Of a DNA stretch of 64,000 nucleotides, positions 54,837 through 64,000 are shown one piece after another. How positions within the stretch are numbered: the stretch's first letter is position 1; every line of letters begins with the position of its first letter. The stretch covers positions 16,031,089 to 16,095,088 of the forward strand of contig OX637405.1 of assembly GCA_951799425.1 (NCBI GenBank), read 5' to 3'. Below the pieces are notes generated by a model. The model had not been told where the DNA came from. It did no database searches and saw only the letters and a list, made by a program, of their open reading frames with translations. The position numbers and the translations under genes are program-made. The DNA is from Ilex aquifolium. Lineage: Eukaryota > Streptophyta > Magnoliopsida > Aquifoliales > Aquifoliaceae.

Positions 54837-57574
54837 TGTAACGCCCCAAAACACACCCTGGACGACATTACATTCTAAAACCATTCACAACATGAGAGCG
54901 ACTAAATAAATTCCATAAATAAAGAAATTTCATTCCTCATATATCATGTCCATAGCATTATCCCAAAAGAATAGGCCCATTTTGGCCTTTACATTCCAAA
55001 AATCAAATAATGTAGCGCAGCGGAAATAACAAAAGAAAACTAGACTTTACAAGGTCCAAAATGAATATCCTAGTCTAGTACAAAAAGGAAAGGAGGTCGC
55101 TCTATGCGTCCACCTCGGGATCCACACTTCCGTCAAGCGGAGTCTCCCAAGTAGCGGGCTCCTCGACCCTTACGTCCACCTCAAGCAGGTAATCTGAAAA
55201 ATGTTAGCGGTAGGGGGTGAGCACTAAGCTCTGTAGGAAAATTCTCCCAACTCAAACAAGGTTTAGAAAACTTGTAAAACAAGTCGGTCTCATTTCACAA
55301 ATATCATATATAACTTTTGAAATAAAACCATGACATTTAAATAGATCTCAAGTTTAGGGAACAACAGTAATTGAATGGATAAGTGGAACCACTATACAGT
55401 TAACAAACCATATTCAAAGATAATCAAATCCACCATACATTGTTTCCACAAGTTCTCGCGGAATCCCATACTTCCCCAAGACTCTTGTAGAAACCGTCTG
55501 GTAAAATGAACAATAACCAATATACAATTTCCAACTTTAGGCCATTTAGGAAGGGCGCCTTCCGATGCATTGTCCCATACCAATGCACCGGCCAAGGCGG
55601 TCCAACCCATAATCCCATTTATATTAGTTCATCCCCGTCCCATGTATGTTGATTGCTTCTCATGAATCTACCCAACGATTATACCTAGTCCACCAATTAC
55701 AATCACAATCACAAACACTTTAGGAAAAGGCGTCTAGCATCCCTCTGGCAGTGACGAGTCCCTTCCCAGGAAAAGTATACCTTCCCTTGTTCGAACTCCA
55801 GTGAACGACAGTGGTCGCATTACGACATGACAACCCACTACAAGTGTTAGGAAACCATCACCCCCACTGGGATAGACTAACCTCTAACACTCTACGGCAT
55901 CTCTCGAAGGCAATCCAAGTCCATCACAACAACCATACAAATGAGGAAACCAAAATATTCTCAAAAAACCCCCAATTTTCTCAAGTAGTTGTACAAAGAG
56001 CAATATAAGAAAATGTACAAGAGATCATCATAAATACCATTTTGTTGTTCAATATGAAACACTAAAGTTTTGAAATCAAGAACCTATGAGTAATCAAACT
56101 TTGGAATCATTACAAATGAATATTAAGCTTGGAGTATAAAGAATAAAGGCGCACCAAGCTTGAAAATCATGGACAAAGGAGAAATTATGATTTAACGGAA
56201 CAATCATATATGAAAATAAATAACAAACGACTATCAAGGTGTAAAATCAAGAACAAATGATTATGAAGCTTAGAATCAAGAGCAAAAGAACACTCAAGTC
56301 TTGGAACCAAGAATAAAGAATATCAAGTATTGAATATCAAGCTTAGAATTCAAGACAAAGGAACAATCATGTATTGAAATCAATAACAAGGGAGAAGTCA
56401 AGAGAAAAACACATCTCCCTTGAAGACTAGGGTTTGGTAGGAAATAAGGAGATTCAAGGGTTACCCAACAATCACAATATTTTCCACATGGCATCAATTG
56501 CAAGAATAACAAGAATTAAGGATTTGATAGCATACATATAACATTTAGAGTGAAGAGATACATATAAATAAACCTAGCCTCAATGTAAAAGAATGGAAGA
56601 AAACCCCTACCTCAACCAAGTATCTCTAGCAACCCAAGCTTCAAAGACTCCCTTTTCCCTTTTTTCTTGCTCCCTTGCTACTTTCTCTTTTGGTTCTAAG
56701 AGGTTTGAGTGAGGGTGAAGTGAAATTATAGAAGAGGGAATGGATGGAGAAGTGAAATCTTGAAAACTAGGGCTTTGATCTTGTAAATCTCTCCCAATTT
56801 TTGTGTTTTTCTCTCCCTATTTTGCTCTCTAAGGGTGCCTAGGGTTTGGATGGGTGAAATGAGGCTAAAAAAGTTGACATTAAGTATTTATAGTGGAGCT
56901 AGGACCGACTGTTCGCGAGTTGAAAATTTCGGATTTTTACAGCGACTACCGGTAGCTCGGGTACATTGGCACTCGACTACCTGTTGACTACCGGTAGCTC
57001 GGGTACACTGGACACTCGACTACCTGTTGACTACCGGTAGCTCGGGCACACTGGACCATTGACTACCGGTAGTCACTGCCCAGATTTTCTGCTTCAACTT
57101 CAAGTGCAGTTTTGACCCATTTAGAGGTCGAATTGGAAAATTTTCATGAGAGACACTTTTGTAGCCCTAGATGTATAATATCTGATTTCCAAATTTCAGA
57201 TCAATTGGAGTTAGGAATAAAAAGTTATGATCGAAATACTAGAAGGTGTCCCAACTCATTTTTACCCAAATTTTCTCTAAGTGTGTTTTCACTCCGGAAT
57301 ACTTCCTAGCTTCCAATACACCCCATATTACCTCTCCCAAGGTTGTTCGACCTTCCAGATTTAATGGAGAACTTATTTTGACCCAAAAGTTTTTAGAAAC
57401 TTCCATAATCCCTCTTCTCAAGTTTACACACCTTCGAAACTCAAACTTCCCCAATCCATTTGTATCTCTAGTTTTTGCTTTTATTCATACCGTCACTACA
57501 CATATCCACATTTTTACAAAAATTATTTACTATATATCTATATACCTATATAAAATAAAATGCGGGGTGTTACA
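54837..57574 (-). repeat. 5' LTR of the chromovirus derivative
   Basis: 2738 bp. In sense the TATA box CTATAAATA lies at 56885-56893 and the palindrome array at 56946-57072. It differs from the 3' LTR by scattered substitutions, a 3-bp indel near 55500 and one missing palindrome unit. Confidence 0.86.
56946..57072. promoter_or_regulatory. Palindrome array, CTACCGGTAG type (5' LTR)
   Basis: Four CTACCGGTAG palindromes (56946, 56988, 57031, 57063), one fewer than in the 3' LTR. They are upstream, in sense, of the TATA box at 56885-56893. Confidence 0.75.
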
Positions 57575-57579
57575 CTAAC

Positions 57580-57736
57580 ATTGCATACGGGAGTGTGAGC
57601 TTCCTATTATCCACAGCAATTATCATTTGGTCTAAGATTAAGTTTGGTAGGTCAATTGTGTGTCCCATCCCGAATGCATATAGGAAATAAGCATGGTCAA
57701 TAAAAATTTGATACTTTAGGGCTCGTGGTAGCAAAT
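57580..57736 (-). pseudogene. Third ORF of remnant element D, upstream piece
   Basis: In sense it reads KYQIFIDHAYFLYAFGMG, HTIDLPNLILDQMIIAV and LTLPYAM, leading straight into LVSQICRNAGV of the 48154-48434 piece. The LYAF...IDL...I pattern corresponds to LLYYIVTGKSINVGQVI in element C. The 5' part of the ORF is lost where the LTR fragment at 57737 begins. Confidence 0.7.
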
Positions 57737-59388
57737 TGTAACACCCCAAAACACACCATGGACGACATTACATTCTAAAACCATTTACATAATAAGAGCA
57801 CTAAGATAATCCATCAATAAGAAAATTTTTCCATTCATCATCCATAGAATTTACAATATCATCCCAAAAGAATAAGCCAAGCTATGACAATTACATTCCA
57901 AAAGAATTATACTTAAACTTAGCAGCGGAATAAACAGAATACTAGACGATACATGATCTCAAAATAAATTCTCTAGTCTAGTGCAAAAGAAGCTATATCT
58001 CTATATGTCCACCTCGGGATCCAGATTTCCCTTGAATGGGGCCTCCCAATACCCCTGCTCGTCAACTCCGAGGTTCTGCTCTAGCACCGTATCTGAAAAA
58101 TGTAATTTGCAGGGGGTGAGCACTAAGCTCCGTAGCAACATTCCTCCCAAACTCGAACAAGGTTTATAAAAACATATACAATGGCCGGTCTCATTTTACA
58201 AATAGCATACATAATCTTTGAAGTAAAACAGGGACATTTTAAAATGGATCTCAAGTTTAAGTAGCAACAGTAATTTACATAAACAGTAAAAGAAACCAAG
58301 ATCCAATACATATCCATTTTCCAAAATATAAACCATTTTCCCACAAGACCTTGTGGAATCCCATACTCCCACAAGTCCTTGTAGGAAACCATTTTCCACA
58401 ATAATACAACAATCCATCAATATGTATATGTATCTCAAACATGATGTAAGGCAAACTCCATGAATCGACACATTGAGTAATATCTAACCCACACACACCC
58501 ACACAAATCTTATCAAAGATATCCATCCTTTAGGAAGGGCATATGCCACACCAATGGCAGTGACGTATCCAACCCAGGTATTAGTATACTAACCCTCTTA
58601 CACGGCACCCGTGAGCAATAGCGGTTTAGTCTTACCAAAGCACTAACCCCACTACGAGTGGTAGGAGAAATGCCAACCCCCACGGAGCAAGCAACACGTC
58701 TACCCACTCTACGATATCTCGTCAAAGGCCACCCATGGTCATCCCACACTCATAAGAGATACAATATCAAACCCAATTTCACAATTTACCAGAATATCTT
58801 AAAAATTCCCAATTTAAGCATGTGACATTTTCAATAACCAACAAAGAAAATGCAAGAGATCACAACAATATCATTTTATTACTCAACACAAAACACTATG
58901 ATTTTGAAATCAAGAATAAAGGAAGAGTTCAAGAGGAAAACCCATCACTCTTGAAAACTAGGGTTTTTCAAACAAAAGAGGGATTTCATGGGTATACAAC
59001 CTTAACTTTGTGTAAAACATGTAATCTTTGTCAAAAAGCCTAAGAGAGGATGATTACATAGCATATATATACCATTGATAGCCAAAACATACATATATAA
59101 ATACCCTAACCTCAATGTAGGAGAAAGAGAAGAAATCCCCTACCTTGATGTTCTTGAAAACTCTAGGGTTTGATCCTTGAATCACCCTTTAACCTTGTGT
59201 TTTTCCCTTTTGATCTTTAGTTTCTCTCTTCCTTTCTTTCTCTCCTAGGGATCTAAAGTGTTTAGTGTGAGAGTGGAGATGAAGAATGGGGCAAATGAGG
59301 CTAAAAAGGGTGTTTTAAAACACCAAAATCCCGATTTTTACTGTTCGGCGGGCGTCAGATAAATCGTACCGGTACGATATGGTACCGG
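57737..59388 (-). mobile_element. Truncated chromovirus LTR fragment
   Basis: Starts TGTAACACCCCAAAACAC and follows the 48440 LTR family (diverged) up to the promoter region, with a 16-bp palindrome GGTGTTTTAAAACACC at 59309-59324 and two GTACCGGTAC-type palindromes (59365-59390). It stops there and meets an oppositely oriented LTR. Confidence 0.75.
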
Positions 59389-59701
59389 TAACACCCCGCA
59401 TTTTCTTTTATATATGCATATAGATATATAGATATAGCAAATAATGGTTGTAAAGATGTGGATAGGGGTATTGAAGTGTGTTTGAACTTTGTAAATTTGA
59501 AAAGTAAAGATTTAAATTGTTAATGAAAATCATAGTTGAAATTTAGTTTTAGTGAGTGAAAATATAAAATGTTAGGTCCTATAACTTGTATTAGATAGGT
59601 TTGGTGTATAAATATGTGTTGGAGAGGTTTGTGATGGATTTGGTTAGTTTTGGAATGGATTGGAAATGGAAAACAAAAGAAATAGGCAAAACTGGGTAAA
59701 T

Positions 59702-59813
59702 GGTACCGGTACTGGGTACCGGTACTGAGTACCGGTACCCCGATTCCAGAAGGCTTCTGGTACCGGTACTGGGTACCGGTACTGAATGGTACCGGTACTG
59801 AGTACCGGTACTA
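59702..59813. promoter_or_regulatory. Palindrome array, GTACCGGTAC type, upstream of a TATA box
   Basis: Seven GTACCGGTAC-type palindromes with TGGG or TGAG spacers, and in the middle the inverted repeat CCAGAAG-G-CTTCTGG. The TATA box CTATAAATA is at 59865-59873 on +. This LTR belongs to the same family as 48440-51199, which has CTACCGGTAG palindromes at the same place. Confidence 0.78.
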
Positions 59814-59864
59814 CCAAAACCAGACTGTTTATTTTAAGTCGCGAACAAGCCGATTTTTCCTCCA

Positions 59865-59873
59865 CTATAAATA
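59865..59873 (+). promoter_or_regulatory. TATA box of the + oriented LTR fragment
   Basis: CCACTATAAATACA, matching the minus-strand TATA boxes at 50490-50498 and 56885-56893 (CCACTATAAATACT in sense). Confidence 0.65.
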
Positions 59874-60512
59874 CATTTTTGTCACCTCCTTAGCCTTCAT
59901 TACACCACTCCAAACCCTAGAAAACATAAGAGAGGAAGAGAGAAAGAGAGAAACACAAGATCAAGAGAAAACAAGAGATTGAAGGGTTGATTCAAGATCA
60001 AAGCCCTAATTTTTTCCAAGAACATTAAGGTAGGGGTTTTCTTCCATTCTTTTACATTGAGGCTAGGTTTATTTATATGTATCTCTTAACTCTAAATGTT
60101 ATATGTATGCTATCCAATCCTTAATTCTTGCTATTCTTGCAATTAATGCCATGTGGAAAATCATGTGATTGTTGGGTAACCCTAAATCTCCTTGCTTGTT
60201 ACCAAACCCTAGTCTTCAAGAGAAATGTGTTTTTCTCTTGACTTCTCTTTTGTTATTGATTTCAATTCATGATTGTTCCATTATTTTGAATTCTAAGCTT
60301 GATATTCAATACTTGATATTCTTCATTCTTGGTTCCAAGACTTGAGTGTTCTTTTGGTCTTGATTTCTAAGCTTCATAATTATTTGTTCTTGATTTCACA
60401 CCTTGGTGGTCGGTTGTTATTTATTTCCATACATGATTGTTCCGTTAAATCTTAATTTCTCCTTTGTTCATGATTTTCAAGCTTGGTGCGCCTTTATTCC
60501 TTGTACTTGACT

Positions 60513-62020
60513 TGATCCGAAATGTGTACACCCAAGTGCAGGCGGTCAAGCTGTAGTAATAATCCGGTTTGAGTCCAGAGTCGAATCCTCAGGGAACTAT
60601 GGTTGGTGTTCTTTGAAGTAAATAGTGAGAAAAACTTGTAACTGGAAATATTATGATTTTGAAGTTGTGGGAAGTTTTGGATAGAATGTAAGATTCTTTC
60701 CAATGGGTATTTTTCTAGACAAAATATAAGATGATTAAATGTAACAAACACTCTTTGGTTCGGGAATCAGAATATGTAGTTGATTATCCGGTGCATTATG
60801 TTTATGTTTTATAACTCAATTAACTCCCGTGTCAACGGCAAATTAATCGGAAGATAGGAATGAAGTGCAATAATGGTGGACATTGAAAGTTTGTCATGAA
60901 GAGTTAGTTAGGGTACTTGCCTTGAATCAATGGATCTTTCCATGTAGGAGTCATCCATTTATCATAGAAATATCCGTTGATTATACAAAGTACCTTTACT
61001 TTGCTAGGTGCATTCAATCACTCAAAAATCAAGTGGAGTATAGAACATTTAAGCATAAAGGTGATACACAAACATAATGTCCGGATTAATCTTTAACATA
61101 TCTATCATCCCTTCCCAAAGAGTGAATGAGGACTACTCACCCTTCATAGCTATGGTAAAGCTAGAATGATGAATGGTACTCATCCCCAAAAGGTGTTACA
61201 AAGTAAAATGCTCAAGCAATGGAAGTAAAAGAAAACAATACTTAAATTAAAAGAAAGCAATAATTACTTGGTGTTTAATTCACAACCAAGAGATAATAAA
61301 AACATAAAAGAAAACAACAACTTCTTGGTGTTTAATCCACAACCAAGATATAATAAAAACATAAAAGAAAACAATAACAATCTTGGTGTTTAATCCACAA
61401 CCAAGATCTAAAACATAAAAGAAAACACTTAGTAGAGGAGGCTCAGCCTTCCATTATATTTATATAAGCAAGTAAATATAAAAGCTATAAAGAAATGACA
61501 ATTATAAAAAAAGAACTCTTACCATAAGAACATAAGCATAAAATCTTCAATACATGAATTGAAATGGAAGCTACAAAAGATGAAAGAAATTTTGCTCTCT
61601 AAAAACTCTCCTCTAAAATCTCTCCCCTTACAATAACTCTCTTGGTTTTTCTCTCCGTTCCAGGCTCAGATCCCCCTTTGAAATGCAGAAGGAGCAGCTT
61701 ATTTATAGGCGTAGGAAGGCTGGGCAAGTGGGCAAGTGGGCAAGTGGAGAATGAACGGTGGTGTTGCTGAATGCTGATTTTTCAAATGCTTTTATTACAC
61801 TTTGTCATGCTTTTATTACACTTTGTCCTTCATTCTTTGCATTCTCCTGACATTGCTCCCTTGGTCTTGCGTTAATTCGGCATTTGTCCCTCAGATGTAC
61901 TTCTTGGATGCCTTTGGACTTTCCTTCACTTTAGAACCTAAAATATCATCATTTAAACTCCATCAAAGTATAATTAGTCCAAAAAGAGTGTAACAATATG
62001 CTACTTTTGAGTGCTAATCA
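60513..62020 (-). repeat. Athila-like 3' LTR
   Basis: Starts TGATCCGAAATGTGTACACC and ends GAGTGCTAATCA; the PPT complement CACCCCCCAACC follows. It contains three tandem 59-bp units (61264-61428). The element continues to the right beyond the window. No TSD can be checked. Confidence 0.75.
61264..61428. repeat. Three tandem hairpin units in an LTR
   Basis: Units of about 59 bp: CTTGGTGTTTAATCCACAACCAAG (shown by its stem CTTGGT/ACCAAG, up to ATCTTGGT/ACCAAGAT) followed by an A-rich spacer with AAACATAAAAGAAAAC. Copies start at about 61264, 61322 and 61381. Confidence 0.7.
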
Positions 62021-62165
62021 CACCCCCCAACCTAAACATTGCTAGTCCCTAGTAATAAATAACAACATCACTTTCGTAGATAACACGATTGCATTTAGCA
62101 TATGCAATAAGCCGTTAAACCCCTAGGTGATTCCTAGTGGACGAGTTTTGTCTCGTGAAGGTTTT
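62021..62165 (-). other. PPT, PPT-proximal hairpin and branched fold
   Basis: PPT complement at 62021-62032; hairpin ATTGCTAG-TCC-CTAGTAAT (62038-62056, one mismatch); TTGCAT...ATGCAA near 62090-62107; fold closed by AAACCC (62117-62122) and AGGTTT (62159-62164), enclosing CCTAGG...CCTAG and ACGAG...CTCGT. Confidence 0.65.
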
Positions 62166-63896
62166 CAGTGAAGCTACCTACAAACTCCATTTGAAAAAAT
62201 GTGTATATGCATTAGCACCATAATAGTTGAGACGCCAAAAATTTTTTTTTTTTTTTTATAAGAAAAATAAAACACTTCTCTGTCATTGGTACGTAATATA
62301 TGCAAAAATAAACACTTGTTATATTGGTATTTGAAATTCCCTATGTAGTAAGAATGATCATTCTAGCAACAAGAATTGTTATATAACAAACACTCAATTT
62401 TACTACCTTCCATGGATAGCTTCGATTTCACAAACCTCTCGTAGAATGCTCTCAGCAAAAGTTCACTCTGATTATAGTGACTTGTCTCTCAAGGGGCATG
62501 TGATCAGAAGGTGGCCAATCGAAAAATCACATGCACAATTTAGGAAGGGAGTGAAGTTTAAGGAAACAAACTAATCATGTTTGGCATAATCTCATGAAAG
62601 AATATTGATGCAATCTAAAGAAATACTATTTACCATACCCCAATTTTGATTAACAACACACACATGTAACAGACTTGAGATCAATTAGGGCTTTTCATAG
62701 GTTGTAGCGTGGCCAGAGGTCAGTGGCTAATGAAATGACGTCAGAGGTTTTCAAAAGCTATCTTTTCATTCTGTAATGTAGCACACTTCTTTCTAGCTTT
62801 TCGACATTTTGCCCAGAAATGATTTCTTTTTTTTTTTTTTTTTTTATTTGTTCCCATTGATTCTCCTTATCATCGAAAAGTAATCTCCAGAGTTTTCCCA
62901 TTTCTTTGCATTTCTGTGTCATATTGATTAATAAGAGTGTGCAAGAAAATTAGATAGCAATGGTGTGTCCAGTATGTTTTCTTGTGGCTTGGTAAAAATT
63001 TGGGTTTATCAAAGAAGAAATCATACATTGAGGGCTCAAACATGGCTGACTAGGGAAATAATTTTGCAGAAAAAATGGCTAAGGCTCAATATCAAATCAA
63101 AGATGGCCTAAAATCCTTTCTCAAGTATGTGAACATGTATGTGTCGTATGAACAGATTTCTTGGGGATATGTCAACAGATTACCTTAGTTGCGTCAATCA
63201 AAGCAAATTTAATGAGATTATTCAAAAATAGAGAATGAAAGACCTTACTTGAATAAATGTTAATTATCTCTCAAAAGTATGGTAAGGCTCAAAACTTACC
63301 ATGGTATTCTTTATCATCTCTACTGGTAATGTCAGGTTTTTCATGGAATGTCGGTTATATACCGATTCTATTTTTGAGTCTGGTCATTCTGTACCTTAAG
63401 AATAACAAATAGCAATATACATTTGACATTTAAGCATAGAGAAAATACCATTTTTCAAAGAAGTGAGTTTTTTTTTTTTTTTTTTTTTTAAAAAGAAGAA
63501 ATAAAATTCAAAATTATAAACATACTCATTTATCTATGAAAATTGAAAGAAGACTAGATGCACCAATTAAACTTGAAAAACTATGACGTCTCAGGATAAG
63601 TCCCTACCCACACTACAAGTTGGCATTTTAGGACATTCCTTACTCAGCCCACATACTCATTTATCTATGAAAATTGAAAGAAGATAAAATGCACAAATTG
63701 AACTTGGAAATTTATGGCGTCTCAGGATCAAATCCCTACCTACACTGTTAGTTGGTAGTTCGGGACGTTCCTTACTCGGCCCATATTTTTATTTCAACAA
63801 CCAGACTTTGTACAAAAATATTTTACAAAAGAGTTCAGACCCTTAACCTTCATTCCAAAACACATTTTTCCACAGCTTTGTCTTTATAGTCAAAAT
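62166..63896 (-). mobile_element. 3' UTR interior of the rightmost Athila-like element
   Basis: Non-coding. The segment 62935-63210 (GTGCAAGAAAATTAGATAGC, CTCAAACATGGCTGACTA, AAGATGGCCTAAAATC) is shared with elements D and N1. Long T runs at about 62830 and 63470. A 131-bp direct duplication lies at 63521-63785. Confidence 0.6.
63521..63785. repeat. 131-bp direct tandem duplication
   Basis: CATACTCATTTATCTATGAA starts at 63521 and again at 63652, each followed by a diverged copy of the same unit ending ...TTCCTTACTC(A/G)GCCCA. The copies differ at several positions, so the duplication is not very recent. Confidence 0.75.
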
Positions 63897-64000
63897 CTAA
63901 TCCGAGTCATCGCTTGGATCTATGTCATTATCAGTGACCCTTCCAACTTCTTGTCGCACATAACTTGTAAGTCCCGGACTGGCATAAGATGGCGTGTCAG
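63897..64000 (-). CDS. C terminus of the third ORF, partial at the window edge
   Basis: In sense the frame enters from the right and reads DTPSYASPGLTSYVRQEVG, then an acidic end (DNDIDPSDDSD) and a TAG stop at 63897-63899. Position and acidic tail match the third ORF of element C (ending DSADDEDADDDAN), also read into a 3' UTR. It is too short for homology on its own. Confidence 0.5.
   Translation of the reverse strand, partial: DTPSYASPGLTSYVRQEVGRVTDNDIDPSDDSD

Larger units (their letters stand above)
48440..57574 (-). mobile_element. Non-autonomous chromovirus derivative
   Basis: TSD CTAAC (48435-48439, 57575-57579). In sense: 5' LTR 54837-57574, tRNA-iMet primer site, short gag, about 2.8 kb without coding, PPT, 3' LTR 48440-51199. 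The LTR ends are long imperfect inverted repeats, TGTAACGCCCC...GGGGTGTTACA. No protease, RT or integrase is seen. The LTRs differ at scattered sites and in palindrome-unit number. It interrupts the third ORF of D. Confidence 0.86.
59387..60512 (+). mobile_element. Opposed partial chromovirus LTR
   Basis: Begins GTAACACCCCGCATTTTC, the reverse complement of the LTR end at 57574, and continues with reverse-complement matches (TAGGGGTTTTCTTCCATTC near 60033). It breaks off at 60512, where a different LTR begins. The initial TG of the LTR is not intact (GG), and the junction lies within a palindrome. Confidence 0.75.

Noticed and set aside
1-64000. Host protein-coding genes or tRNA genes
   Set aside because: I checked all longer frames and found only retrotransposon domains or unrecognised short frames inside elements; no tRNA cloverleaf was recognised.

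Overview
This is plant nuclear DNA, almost certainly from the repeat-rich (pericentromeric or other heterochromatic) part of an angiosperm genome. I see no host protein-coding gene, rRNA or tRNA gene. Nearly every kilobase belongs to an LTR retrotransposon, or to an LTR fragment, of the Ty3/gypsy superfamily. There are two broad groups. Athila-like elements have a tRNA-Asp-type primer site (TGGCGCCGTTGCC...), FMDD reverse transcriptase and a third ORF in the env position. Chromovirus (Tekay/Del-like) elements have 2.7-3.0 kb LTRs starting TGTAACGCC or TGTGACGCC and a tRNA-iMet primer site (TGGTATCAGAGC).

The layout is a nest of insertions, most with exact target-site duplications (TSDs). 1-2594 holds old LTR and 3'-UTR fragments. 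Element A (+ strand Athila-like, 2595-28706) is split by N1 (5847-12744, minus, non-autonomous, TSD CCTAC) and by element C (15023-27441, minus, nearly complete Athila-like, TSD GCCAT). C itself contains a hAT-type element (16850-17795, TSD CCTCCTAT). Element B (28707-33802, + strand, same family as A) interrupts the integrase of A and is itself cut by LTR fragments. From 34272 to 57736 lies the minus-strand remnant D. Its third ORF is split by a solo LTR of the N1 family (37200-48148, TSD ATAAT), which carries a Tekay-like element (38546-47558, TSD AAGAG), and by a second chromovirus derivative (48440-57574, TSD CTAAC). 57737-60512 is a pair of opposed chromovirus LTR fragments. 60513-64000 is an LTR plus the 3' interior of another minus-strand Athila-like element, ending in the C terminus of its third ORF.

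Most coding regions are broken by stops and frameshifts. The best preserved are the RT/RNase H, integrase and third ORF of C, and the short nucleocapsid-type Gag ORFs of three non-autonomous elements. Those elements have kept zinc knuckles while losing capsid and most or all of Pol, so they probably move with proteins supplied by other elements.

The most interesting signal is not a gene. Almost every LTR carries a cluster of short perfect palindromes: AAACCTTCCGGAAGGTTT, GTACCGGTAC, GACTACCGGTAGTC or AGCGCAGCTGCGCT. The same palindrome cassette occurs in LTRs of unrelated lineages, and copies of one LTR family carry different cassettes at the same position, in the chromovirus family just upstream of a TATA box. 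Unit number differs between the two LTRs of single elements. The TTCCGGAA cassette fits the heat-shock-element pattern TTCnnGAA. Separately, elements of both lineages have a hairpin with a GGA-type loop just upstream (sense) of the polypurine tract, and three Athila-like 3' UTRs share a branched fold with compensatory changes.
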